NCBI RefSeq assembly: GCF_003248355.1
Contig: NZ_QKWY01000001.1
Span: forward strand, 888,001-952,000
Direction of reading: 5' to 3'
From: Streptomyces sp. AC1-42W
Lineage (GTDB): Bacteria > Actinomycetota > Actinomycetes > Streptomycetales > Streptomycetaceae
DNA: 64,000 bases
A program made the position numbers and the translations under genes. How positions within the stretch are numbered: position 1 is the first letter of the stretch; every line of letters starts with the position of its first letter. The notes below the pieces were generated by a model. That model saw only the letters and a list, made by a program, of their open reading frames with translations, made no database searches and was not told where the DNA came from. Shown here in pieces: positions 47,844 through 55,580 of this stretch.

Positions 47844-48607
47844 GTGCAGAGGTAGGTGGCCACGCTGTCGGCGTCATCTATCCACAGTTCGGCGTGCCAG
47901 TCCTCAACGATCACAAGGCGCTCGTCGTAGATCCAGAAGCTGTTGCCGGGCCAGATCTTCAAGGAGGCGTCGAACGGGATGATGCCGAGTTCGACGGTGT
48001 CCAGCCCGATGGCACTGGCGAGGTGGTGAAGTTGCGTCGCAAGGACCGAGGGCGGACAGACCAGAGTGCGCAACGCGCCTTCCCACATCATGATCCGGTA
48101 CTTGCGCCCGCGCTGGTACAGCATCTCTTGTCGCTGAATTCGGGCGCGTACGGCGTCCTCGGTGTCTCGTGGTGACCGCATCAGTTCGGCGTGCCGGACG
48201 AAGACATGCCGCGCGTAGTCGGGGATCTGCAACATGCCGGGAATGAGGCAGTTTTCCCAGATGGTGAGGATCTGCGTCCGCTCGTGCTCCATCGCGGCGG
48301 CATCCTGGACGGACTTGTGCCCTGCGGTGAGCTGCCGCCGCCACGAGCGGATGTGCGACTCGAACCCCGCCAGCCTGGCGCGAAGCTCGTCGTAGGACGC
48401 GGCCTGACCGCACGCGGTGGCCCACTGTTCAAGATCTTCGGGAGTGGCCGTCTGCTTGCCCAGTTCCAGCTTCGAGACCTTCGAGTTCGGCCACCCGAGC
48501 TTGCGCGCCAAGGCGGTGCCGGTGAGCCGACCGTCGGGGCAGGTCAAACGAAGCTCCCGGAGTCGAACCCCGAGGGCTTCGCGGGCCTGCTGATAGTCGG
48601 TGCTCAC
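47756..48607 (-). CDS. XRE regulator with DUF5753 domain
   Basis: A 283-residue regulator. Helix-turn-helix at about residues 10-65 (LRELRLTCPDGRLTGTALAR, LGWPNSKVSKLELGKQTATP). DUF5753 follows with ENCLIPGMLQIPDYARHVF, RQEMLYQRGRKYRIMMWEGA and GLDTVELGIIPFDA. Same class as the regulator at 11534 but only distantly similar. It is downstream of the DUF6879 gene (15-base gap), the usual partner of such regulators in Streptomyces. Confidence 0.88.
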   Translation of the reverse strand: MSTDYQQAREALGVRLRELRLTCPDGRLTGTALARKLGWPNSKVSKLELGKQTATPEDLEQWATACGQAASYDELRARLAGFESHIRSWRRQLTAGHKSVQDAAAMEHERTQILTIWENCLIPGMLQIPDYARHVFVRHAELMRSPRDTEDAVRARIQRQEMLYQRGRKYRIMMWEGALRTLVCPPSVLATQLHHLASAIGLDTVELGIIPFDASLKIWPGNSFWIYDERLVIVEDWHAELWIDDADSVATYLCTWRTLSESAVYGSDAHNVINAARRALNAR

Positions 48608-48622
48608 CGGTTCACGCCTGCT

Positions 48623-49378
48623 CTACTCCTCCTTCGCGGCCAGCTCCGCCGCGAACTTCCGAAACGGGGTGGCGTGGTGCTGGGCCACGTCCCGCAGCCG
48701 GTTGTACTGGTTGACGCGTGCCGGTTCCGAGATCAGCTCGGCACCGGTCAGGATGTCGTCGTCATCGAAGATGCACAGGACGACGATGTGTGAGTCGAAG
48801 ATCCAGAAGTCTTCGTTGGGCAGGTTGACGCGCTCGGCGTCCTCGCGCCACATGTTGCGCACGTCCTCGCCCAATGCGTCGTTGAACTCGGCGTGCGCAA
48901 GCAGGTACCGCTGCCCCTCGGTCGGCGGGTTGTCCACGATGCGAACTCGCCCGACCACCGCGCCATCACTCGTCTTGGGGCGGATGGTGCGGGCCCACGG
49001 CCCTTCCATATTCCATGTCGGGGTCTCTCCCCGAACGAACTGGGCGTAGGTGCTCTCGGCCCGATCGACCGCGTACCCTCCACGCATCTCCAGGTGCCAC
49101 GCACTGTGCTGGAAGTTCTCGAACATCCCAGCGAACGTGGCCGGATCGAGGATGCGTGGTTCGGTGTCGCGGTCCTTCGGGCCGAAGTCGATCAGCGTGT
49201 TGCGGGGCATCACGATCGGGATTTCGTCCTCGTCGATGTGCTGGAGCTGCGCGAGGGCGTCCGGGTCGGTAAGGCGCGGCCCGTGCACGATGACCTCGCC
49301 CGTGTCGACATCTTCATGAATCGCGGGGCACGAGCCGCCACCGCTGCCTGTCCCGTTGAAGCGCAGTCGTCGGGCCAT
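48623..49378 (-). CDS. DUF6879 family protein
   Basis: A 251-residue protein. The first 80 residues are variable (a Gly/Ser segment, then DVDTGEVIVHGPRL). The rest matches DUF6879: FENFQHSAWHLEMRGGYAVD, FVRGETPTW, RVRIVDNPPTEGQRYLLAHA, EDFWIFDSHIVVLCIFDDDD and a final helix. DUF6879 genes pair with XRE/DUF5753 regulators, as here, and their product is thought to modulate the regulator. ATG 49378 has no strong ribosome site but matches the start of the ordered sequence. Confidence 0.75.
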   Translation of the reverse strand: MARRLRFNGTGSGGGSCPAIHEDVDTGEVIVHGPRLTDPDALAQLQHIDEDEIPIVMPRNTLIDFGPKDRDTEPRILDPATFAGMFENFQHSAWHLEMRGGYAVDRAESTYAQFVRGETPTWNMEGPWARTIRPKTSDGAVVGRVRIVDNPPTEGQRYLLAHAEFNDALGEDVRNMWREDAERVNLPNEDFWIFDSHIVVLCIFDDDDILTGAELISEPARVNQYNRLRDVAQHHATPFRKFAAELAAKEE

Positions 49379-49476
49379 GACCAGATCCTTCCGCCGGGGG
49401 CTGATCACCCCAGCATTGCCCAGCCGAGGTCCATGGACTACGGGCTCGGACCACTTTCGTGCGAAAAAGCGAGCTA

Positions 49477-49638
49477 AGGGCTGTCCCGTAATCCCCGGTG
49501 GATCAGCGCGCGGCGTCAGATGCGGTGCATCGCAAGGCGGAGGGGCGTTCGCATACTGGACGTATTCGGACGTTCCGACAACGCAGCGAGGTGCCGTAGC
49601 TGTCGTCGTGCGCCCGCCGGGGATTACGGGACAGCCCT
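49477..49638. mobile_element. 162-bp MITE with TA target duplication
   Basis: The ends AGGGCTGTCCCGTAATCCCC and its complement form terminal inverted repeats of 22 bp (49477-49498 and 49617-49638). TA at 49475-49476 and again at 49639-49640 is the target duplication, the signature of IS630/Tc1-mariner elements. It is too short to code for a transposase, so it is a non-autonomous copy that needs one elsewhere in the genome. Confidence 0.75.
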
Positions 49639-49714
49639 TAAGCAAGCAAGTACCGGAGAAAAATCGAGAAAACATCCTGTCGCCAGGCAACCGCCCACTT
49701 CTAGCGTCCCGTTC

Positions 49715-49918
49715 ATGGCAATCAAGACACAGCGGGACGTCGACCCCTTCGCGGCGATGGAGTCTCTGCGGGGAGCGCTGGCCGCCGCCGGAATCGTCTT
49801 TCCCTCGCTCGGTGTCGACATCGCGTCCCCAGCGCTGCGACTTGTCGAGCTGGGGCGCGTTCGTGCCGACGTGGCCGCCCGCCTGGCCGAAGTGCTCCAG
49901 AGAGGGGGCCGTCAGTGA
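49715..49918 (+). CDS. Small conserved protein, paralogue of 12527
   Basis: A 67-residue protein with LRGALAAAGIVFPSLGVDI and ARLAEVLQRGG, the same signature as the 70-residue protein at 12527. It is likewise divergent from an XRE/DUF gene pair and followed by an overlapping small gene (GTGA). Together these define a recurring module. Function unknown; probably a helical partner of the regulator. Confidence 0.7.
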   Translation: MAIKTQRDVDPFAAMESLRGALAAAGIVFPSLGVDIASPALRLVELGRVRADVAARLAEVLQRGGRQ

Positions 49919-50160
49919 CGCGGCAACAGAAGCCGGCAACGACGATCAACCACGGGAAACTGCCATGGCCGCGCGAGACGCTCGTGGTGGACACGATCTC
50001 GGAACGCACGGGCCTGCTGGTGGGCGTGATCGAGGAGCGCTACAAGTCGAACGGCCAACTGGCCGGCCGGCAGGCGTTTATGCGCCCCCAGGGCGGGGGT
50101 GTCGAGTGGGACGTGCCCCTGGAACGCATCAAGCCGGTGACCGAGGCCGACAGGGCTTAG
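49915..50160 (+). CDS. Small hypothetical protein
   Basis: An 81-residue protein starting with a GTG that overlaps the preceding stop. It reads TLVVDTISERTGLLVGVIEE, RYKSNGQLAGRQAFMRPQGG, GVEWDVPLERIKPV, a beta-rich fold like small SH3-like barrels. Such proteins are common in this type of XRE cassette in Streptomyces. No catalytic motif. Confidence 0.7.
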   Translation: MTRQQKPATTINHGKLPWPRETLVVDTISERTGLLVGVIEERYKSNGQLAGRQAFMRPQGGGVEWDVPLERIKPVTEADRA

Positions 50161-50161
50161 C

Positions 50162-50416
50162 CGGTCCCCCTGGCGAGGGCGTCCCGCACGCGCCATTCCC
50201 GCCCGGATCGCCTGCCTCGAAGAGTCCACCGCGGCCTCCCTGCTCCTCGCGGCCGGTGGTCGGGGCAGTGCTTGGCGCCATGGCGTCGCCGCCGACCCGA
50301 TCCGGCTTCATGCCTGGATCTGCGACGAACACGGACGCCCGGTGGAGGAGCCCGGGCACACTGGCGACTACACCCCGATCAACACAGCCAATCCCCCTGG
50401 AGCCGAACCGCGATGA
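50162..50416 (+). pseudogene. 3' remnant of a lasso-peptide B2 (transglutaminase-like) protein
   Basis: The frame ending at the TGA 50414-50416 reads ARAIPARIACLEESTAASLL, GRGSAWRHGVAADPIRLHAW, ICDEHGRPVEEPGHTGDYTP. This matches the C-terminal half of B2 proteases of lasso-peptide clusters, including the Cys (CLEES), His (LHAW) and Asp (in GDYTP) positions. No start codon lies in frame after the previous gene. Its stop overlaps the acetyltransferase ATG. No precursor, B1 or C gene is left nearby. Confidence 0.6.
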
Positions 50417-50964
50417 GTGCCCCGCACATCCTGCTGCCCGGTGAGCGAGTCAGCCTGGCGATGACCAACCGTGACCACCTCGCCGACTACCACCGGTGGG
50501 AGAACGACCCCGGCACGATCCTGGGCTACGGCACCCAGGTAACCCAGTCATGGGAGGTCCGTGCCGGTGGCTGGGAGGGCCAGGGCCGCAACCGTGACTA
50601 CGTCCAGTTCGAGGTGATCACTGCCGATGACCACACTCCGGTCGGGATCACGACCTTGCAGATCGACTCGGCAGTACGGACCGCCGAGTTCGTCATTCTC
50701 GTCGCCCCCGAAGCCAGGGGAAGGGGCCTGGCCACGGAGGCCACCTCCCTGACCCTCCGCTGGGCCTTCGAGTACGCCGCGCTGCGCATGGTGTGGCTCA
50801 AGGTGCTGGAAGCCAACACGGCGGGCGTGGCGGCCTACCAGAAGGCCGGATTCCAGTCCGCGGGCCGCCTGCGACAGTCCGGCTACTGGCTGGGCCGTTC
50901 CTGTGACGAGCTCCTGATGGACGTCACCGCCGACGACTTCCTGAGCGCCGCTGAGTCCGCCTGA
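50413..50964 (+). CDS. RimL-type GNAT N-acetyltransferase
   Basis: A 183-residue acetyltransferase of the RimJ/RimL class: ERVSLAMTNRDHLADYHRWE at the start, acetyl-CoA loop VAPEARGRGLATEATSLTLR and the typical LKVLEANTAGVAAYQKAGFQ. The start ATG overlaps the stop of the B2 remnant, suggesting it was once part of a peptide-modification operon; peptide acetylation is a guess from that context. Confidence 0.88.
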   Translation: MSAPHILLPGERVSLAMTNRDHLADYHRWENDPGTILGYGTQVTQSWEVRAGGWEGQGRNRDYVQFEVITADDHTPVGITTLQIDSAVRTAEFVILVAPEARGRGLATEATSLTLRWAFEYAALRMVWLKVLEANTAGVAAYQKAGFQSAGRLRQSGYWLGRSCDELLMDVTADDFLSAAESA

Positions 50965-51043
50965 ATCGACCGCCGATGCCCCATCAACTCCGGCTCAGGC
51001 ATGGGCGCCCGTCCTGGCCGGGCCCGTCCTCCAAGCCGCCCGG

Positions 51044-51934
51044 CTACCGTCCGTCCGCCTCCGGTACGGGCGCGCCCAGCACCGTCAGGAACGCCGTCGC
51101 GGCGGGTGTCCGGCCCGAGCGGCTCCAGATGACGTGCTGGACGCGCACCGGCGCGTCGGACACCCCGATCGCCACCACGCCGGGGAGCCGCGCGGCGTAC
51201 GCGGGCGGCAGCATCGCCACCGCCAGGCCGGGGCCGACGAGGCTGGCGATGTAGTCGGCGGTGGTGACCTCGAACGCGACGTCACGGGTCAGGCCCGCCG
51301 CCGTGAACGCCAGGTCCGTCTGCGCGCGGCCCGCCGTACCGGCCGGGAAGTCCGCGAAGACCTCGCGGGACAGCCGGCGCAGGTCGACGGAGGGTGCCCC
51401 GGCCAGCGCGTGGTCCGGGGCGACCACGGCCACGAGCCGTTCCCGGGACAGCTCGTGGCGGCCGACGCCGCTGGGGCGGGCCGTGGCCGGCAACCCCAGG
51501 AACGCCACGTCGAGCGTGCCCTCGCGCACCTGCTCGGCCAACTCGTCGCTGGCCCCGACGCGCAGACTGACCCGCACCTGGGGATGGCGGCGGCGGAAGT
51601 CCCGCAGCGCGGCCGGGATGTCGACGGCGGTCACCGTCGGAATCAGGCCGACCGCCAGCCGGCCGCGCACCTCGCCCACGGCCGCCGCGACCTCGGCGGC
51701 GGCACGTTCGGCGGCCTCCAGGCACTGCCGGGCGGCCGGCAGGAACGCCTCGCCCGCCGGGGTCAGCCGCACCCGGCGGGTGGTCCGCTCGAAGAGACGG
51801 CCGCCCAGCTCCCGCTCCAGCCGGGCGATCTGGTGACTGAGCGCCGACTGCACCACCAGGCACCGCTCGGCGGCCCGCGTGAAGCTATTGGTTTCGGCCA
51901 CGGCGATCACGTAACGCAGCTGCTGGAGTTCCAT
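51044..51934 (-). CDS. LysR family transcriptional regulator
   Basis: A 296-residue LysR regulator. Winged helix-turn-helix at residues 1-60 (MELQQLRYVIAVAETNSFTR, LSHQIARLERELGGRLFER), then the substrate-binding domain. ATG at 51934 chosen because LysR proteins begin MELQQLRY. Divergent from the EamA transporter gene with 91 bases between, the classic layout for LysR control of the neighbour. Confidence 0.92.
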   Translation of the reverse strand: MELQQLRYVIAVAETNSFTRAAERCLVVQSALSHQIARLERELGGRLFERTTRRVRLTPAGEAFLPAARQCLEAAERAAAEVAAAVGEVRGRLAVGLIPTVTAVDIPAALRDFRRRHPQVRVSLRVGASDELAEQVREGTLDVAFLGLPATARPSGVGRHELSRERLVAVVAPDHALAGAPSVDLRRLSREVFADFPAGTAGRAQTDLAFTAAGLTRDVAFEVTTADYIASLVGPGLAVAMLPPAYAARLPGVVAIGVSDAPVRVQHVIWSRSGRTPAATAFLTVLGAPVPEADGR

Positions 51935-52025
51935 GGGCACATCGTCCACTCATCACGGATCGAGATCAATGAACTGACAGACATGTGTTGGACTCATCAA
52001 TGGGTGCGGGCCGAGACTTCGAGAC

Positions 52026-52994
52026 ATGACAAGCCGACCCACGCGAGGAGCCGCCGGGAACCTGCCCCGGACCGCCCTGACCGCGTTCGCACCGGCGGTG
52101 TGGGGCACGACCTACATCGTCACCACGGAGTTCCTGCCGGCCGGGCACCCGCTGTTCGCCGGTCTGCTGCGCGCCCTGCCCGCCGGGCTGATCGCCCTCG
52201 CCCTGACCCGCACGCTGCCGCGCGGCGCCTGGTGGGGGAAGGCGGCGGTGCTGGGGGTCCTCAACATCGGGCTCTTCCTGCCGCTGCTGTTCATCGCGGC
52301 GGAGCGGCTGCCGGGCGGCGTCGCCGCGACCCTGGGCGCCGCGCAGCCCCTCGTCGTCGCCGTCCTCGCGGTGGCCGTACTGCGCCGGCCGCTGTCCGCC
52401 CGGCCCCTGGTGTGGGGCGTCACGGGGGTGGCCGGCGTCGGCCTGGTCGTCATCGGGCCCGCCGCGTCGCTGGACGCGGCCGGGGTGGCGGCGGGGCTCG
52501 CCGGGGCGGTCACGATGGGGCTCGGCGTGACGCTCACCAAGCGGTGGGGGCGGCCCGAAGGCGTGGGCCCGCTCGCCTTCACGGGCTGGCAGCTCACCGC
52601 AGGGGGCCTCTTCCTCGCCCCGGTCACCTTCCTCGCCGAGGGCGCGCCGCCCGCGATCGACGGCCGGGCCGCGCTCGGCTACCTCTGGCTGGGCCTGATC
52701 GGCGGGCTGCTCACGTACGCCCTGTGGTTCCAGGGCATCGCCAAGCTACCGGTCACCTCGGTCGCCGTCCTCGGCCTGCTCTCCCCGCTGGTCGCGGCCG
52801 GCCTGGGCGTGCTCGTCCTCGGCCAGACGCTCGGCCCGGTCCAGCTGCTGGGCTTCGCGCTCGCCCTGGCCTCCATCGTCGGGGGCCAGTTGCCCGGCCG
52901 CTCGGCGCGTACCCCCGCACCGGCGCACGAAAGCGCACCTGTACCAGCACACCAACCCGCACACCAACCCGCACCCGAAAGGACCCACCCATGA
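52026..52994 (+). CDS. EamA/DMT family transporter
   Basis: A 322-residue membrane protein with ten predicted helices in two EamA halves (about residues 15-150 and 160-290), e.g. VWGTTYIVTTEFLPAGHPLF and LGLLSPLVAAGLGVLVLGQT. Metabolite or drug exporter of unknown substrate. The last 30 residues are a hydrophilic Ala/Pro/His/Glu tail. Stop overlaps the following gene start. Confidence 0.9.
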   Translation: MTSRPTRGAAGNLPRTALTAFAPAVWGTTYIVTTEFLPAGHPLFAGLLRALPAGLIALALTRTLPRGAWWGKAAVLGVLNIGLFLPLLFIAAERLPGGVAATLGAAQPLVVAVLAVAVLRRPLSARPLVWGVTGVAGVGLVVIGPAASLDAAGVAAGLAGAVTMGLGVTLTKRWGRPEGVGPLAFTGWQLTAGGLFLAPVTFLAEGAPPAIDGRAALGYLWLGLIGGLLTYALWFQGIAKLPVTSVAVLGLLSPLVAAGLGVLVLGQTLGPVQLLGFALALASIVGGQLPGRSARTPAPAHESAPVPAHQPAHQPAPERTHP

Positions 52995-53623
52995 GGATCG
53001 CCGTTCTCGGAGCCGCAGGCATGGCCGGTTCCCGCGTCGTCGCCGAAGCCGTGAGCCGGGGCCACACGCCCCTCGCGGTCTACCGCAGCACCCGGCCCGA
53101 GGTCCTGCCGCCCGGCGTCACCCCGGTGGCGGGCGACGCGAACGACACCGCCGCGATGGCCGCCCTGTTCGCGGGCGCCGACGCGGTGGTGGCCGCCACC
53201 CGGCCGCCGGCGGGCCGCGAGCACACGATCGCCGCGACCACGACGGCGCTGCTCGACGCGGCGGCCGCGGCCGGGACACGTGTCCTGGTGATCGGCGGAT
53301 CGGGCCCGCTGGAGGTCCCCGGACACCCCGGCCGGCTCGTGCGGGACGACCCGGCCTACGTACCGGCGCGGTGGCGCATGGTCGCCGACGCCAGCACCGC
53401 CCAACTCGCCGCCTGCCGGGCCCACTCGGCCGACTGGATCTACCTCAGCCCGCCCGCCGTCCTGGAGCCGGGCTCCCGCACGGGCGGCTACCGCCGGGGC
53501 ACCACCACGCTCCTGACCGCGCCGGACGGCACCTCCCGCATCTCGGCGGAGGACCTGGCGGCAGCGGTCCTGGACGAGCTGGAAGTACCGTACGGCGAAC
53601 GGCACTTCACGGTCGCCTACTGA
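52991..53623 (+). CDS. NAD(P)-binding atypical SDR
   Basis: A 210-residue protein of the NmrA/BVR-B type with MRIAVLGAAGMAGSRVVAEA at the N-terminus (GxxGxxG). It lacks the YxxxK catalytic pair of classical SDRs. The pattern VLVIGGSGPLEVPGHPGRLV is like the YwnB/BVR-B group. Coupled to the transporter gene by ATGA overlap, so both are probably controlled by the LysR protein. Confidence 0.85.
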   Translation: MRIAVLGAAGMAGSRVVAEAVSRGHTPLAVYRSTRPEVLPPGVTPVAGDANDTAAMAALFAGADAVVAATRPPAGREHTIAATTTALLDAAAAAGTRVLVIGGSGPLEVPGHPGRLVRDDPAYVPARWRMVADASTAQLAACRAHSADWIYLSPPAVLEPGSRTGGYRRGTTTLLTAPDGTSRISAEDLAAAVLDELEVPYGERHFTVAY

Positions 53624-53630
53624 ACCGCCC

Positions 53631-55280
53631 TCACGGGCCGGCGCGCAGCACCTCCGCGACGACCGGGCCCGCCGCGTCGCCGCCGTGGCCGCCGGACCGG
53701 ACCAGTGCGGCGGCCGCCAGGTCGTTGCTGAAGCCGGCGAACCAGCTGTCGGACGTGGCGTGGCCGTCGACCTCCGCCGAGCCGGTCTTGGCGCCCTTGT
53801 CGCCGCCCACGTTGGCCATGGCCTGGGTCGCGGTGCCCTCGGGGCTGGTCGCGGTGTAGCGGAGCATCTCCTTGAGCTGGGCGGAGACGCCGGGCGGCAG
53901 TGGGGTCGCGGTGGCGAAGGTCCGGTTGTCCAGGGACCGCGGGACGATGAACGGCTGCAGGAAGCGGCCGTTGACCGCCGTGGCGGTGACCGACGCCATG
54001 TTGAGCGGGTTCATCTGGACCTTGCCCTGGCCGATGTACGAGGCGGCGGTCTCGGCGCCGGAGGACTCCGGGACCTTGCCGTCGACCGTGACGATGCCCG
54101 TCTGCCAGTTGAGCCCGATCCCGAAGTACCGCTCGGCCTCCAGCTTCAGCGCGGTGTCGCGCTTGTCCTTCAGGGGCGCCACCGGCTTGATGAAGGTGGT
54201 GTTGCAGGACTTGGCGAAGGCCCGCTTCAGCGTCGCGTTCTGGATCGAGAAGTTGTTCAGGTTGTGGAAGGTGACACCCTCCCACTGCACGTCCGGCGGG
54301 CACTGCACGGCGCTGTTCGCGCTGCCGAGGCCGTTCTGGATGATCATCGCGGCAGTGATGATCTTCATCGTGGAGCCGGGGGCGACCTTGCCCTTCCGGG
54401 CCGCGTCGAAGCCGTCGGCCCGGTTGTTCGCGATGGCCCGGATCGCGCCCGTGGACGGCTCGACCGCCGCGACCGACGCCTCCGCGAACTTCTTCACGCC
54501 CCGCTCGGCCGCCGCCTGGATCTTCGCGTCCAGCGTCGTCTGCAACTTGCCGGGCTTGCCCTTGACCAGGGTCAGCAGCGTCTTGTTGATCCCGTCGGCG
54601 TTCGCGCTGTTGATCCAGGTCTCGATCCCCGTCGTGCCGCCGGCCTTCTCGCCGTACTTCTTGCGCAGCTCGTCCAGGATGCCGCCGAGCGACGGGTACT
54701 TCTCCACGGTGAGCACCTGGCCGTTGCGGTCCACCGCCTCGATCGACGCGGTGGACGACTCGCCCGTCTGCAGCGACTCGCCCTTGTCCAGCTCCGGGTG
54801 GATGACGGACGGCTCCCAGTCCACCAGCGCGCGCCCGGTCGTCAGTCCGCGTACGACGGTGAGCTTCGAGGCGTACGACAACGGCTTGGAGGCGCCCTCG
54901 TAGGAGACGGTCGCCTTCACCGTGTACGGGACCGTCGAACCGGTCGCCGGGCCGGGCGTGATCACGGCCTCGGTGACATGGGCCTTCTCGCTGAACCCGG
55001 CCAGCGCGGGCTCGGCGTCGCCCTTGTTGTTGGTGAGGGCCGCCGCCGTCTCCGCGTCGCCCTTCGCCCAGGCGGCCAGGAACTTCTTCGAGGTCTCGGC
55101 GATCTCCTTCTCGGTCACCGGACCCGTCCGCACCTCGGTGGAGTCGGCGGCGGTGCTCGTACCGTCCCCGCCGCCGTTGCCCCCGAGGTCGTCCAGGATG
55201 TTGTACGCCCCGTAACCCACCCCGCCCAGGACGAGCGCGAACACCCCGCCGACTATGCCTACCTTCGCTCCACTGCGCAT
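53631..55280 (-). CDS. Penicillin-binding transpeptidase
   Basis: A 549-residue class B-like PBP, anchored by an N-terminal helix (KVGIVGGVFALVLGGVGYGA). An NTF2-like MecA_N domain spans about residues 55-165, a dimerisation domain follows, and the transpeptidase occupies about 240-549 with SxxK (PGSTMKI), SxN (SCNTT) and KTG (AKTGSAE). It cross-links peptidoglycan outside the membrane. The length is close to actinobacterial PbpA-like proteins with MecA_N. A perfect palindrome lies 31 bases upstream of the start. Confidence 0.92.
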   Translation of the reverse strand: MRSGAKVGIVGGVFALVLGGVGYGAYNILDDLGGNGGGDGTSTAADSTEVRTGPVTEKEIAETSKKFLAAWAKGDAETAAALTNNKGDAEPALAGFSEKAHVTEAVITPGPATGSTVPYTVKATVSYEGASKPLSYASKLTVVRGLTTGRALVDWEPSVIHPELDKGESLQTGESSTASIEAVDRNGQVLTVEKYPSLGGILDELRKKYGEKAGGTTGIETWINSANADGINKTLLTLVKGKPGKLQTTLDAKIQAAAERGVKKFAEASVAAVEPSTGAIRAIANNRADGFDAARKGKVAPGSTMKIITAAMIIQNGLGSANSAVQCPPDVQWEGVTFHNLNNFSIQNATLKRAFAKSCNTTFIKPVAPLKDKRDTALKLEAERYFGIGLNWQTGIVTVDGKVPESSGAETAASYIGQGKVQMNPLNMASVTATAVNGRFLQPFIVPRSLDNRTFATATPLPPGVSAQLKEMLRYTATSPEGTATQAMANVGGDKGAKTGSAEVDGHATSDSWFAGFSNDLAAAALVRSGGHGGDAAGPVVAEVLRAGP

Positions 55281-55310
55281 TCCCTGCCGTCCCCATCCCC
55301 CGGAGCTTTT

Positions 55311-55330
55311 TTCTTGAACACGTTCAAGAA
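55311..55330. promoter_or_regulatory. Perfect palindrome upstream of the PBP gene
   Basis: TTCTTGAAC-AC-GTTCAAGAA, 9+2+9, 31 bases before the PBP start and preceded by a T-run on the plus strand. Position and symmetry suit an operator overlapping the promoter or leader. Confidence 0.5.
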
Positions 55331-55426
55331 GGCTGTAGGGGGCACCTTACGGGACAGTAGTGAGCACGGGTGCCGGTCGTTACCGGACTGCGATGCGCCC
55401 GGCGGCGATTGGCGCGAACGCTCCGG

Positions 55427-55530
55427 TCAGATCCAGGTGTCCAGCCACATCCGGTCGCGCCAGGAGTCCTCCGGAATGGGGGTTCCGGTGTACAGCGGCC
55501 AGAAGTAGATGAAGCCTCGCTGAAACCAGG
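55427..55530 (-). pseudogene. 3' end of a chromosomal gene at the AICE junction (probable att site region)
   Basis: The frame ending at TGA 55427-55429 reads WFQRGFIYFWPLYTGTPIPE, DSWRDRMWLDTWI, which looks like the conserved C-terminus of a Streptomyces membrane or glycosyltransferase-like protein. No upstream part is present: about 50 bases later the integrase gene ends. An element that integrates into the 3' end of a gene restores that gene at its far end and leaves such a fragment at the integrase side. The exact core cannot be set without the other end. Confidence 0.5.
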
Positions 55531-55580
55531 CAGAACGGCCCCTACCTGCTGCTTCTCTGGCAGGCGGGGCCGCCCGTAGC

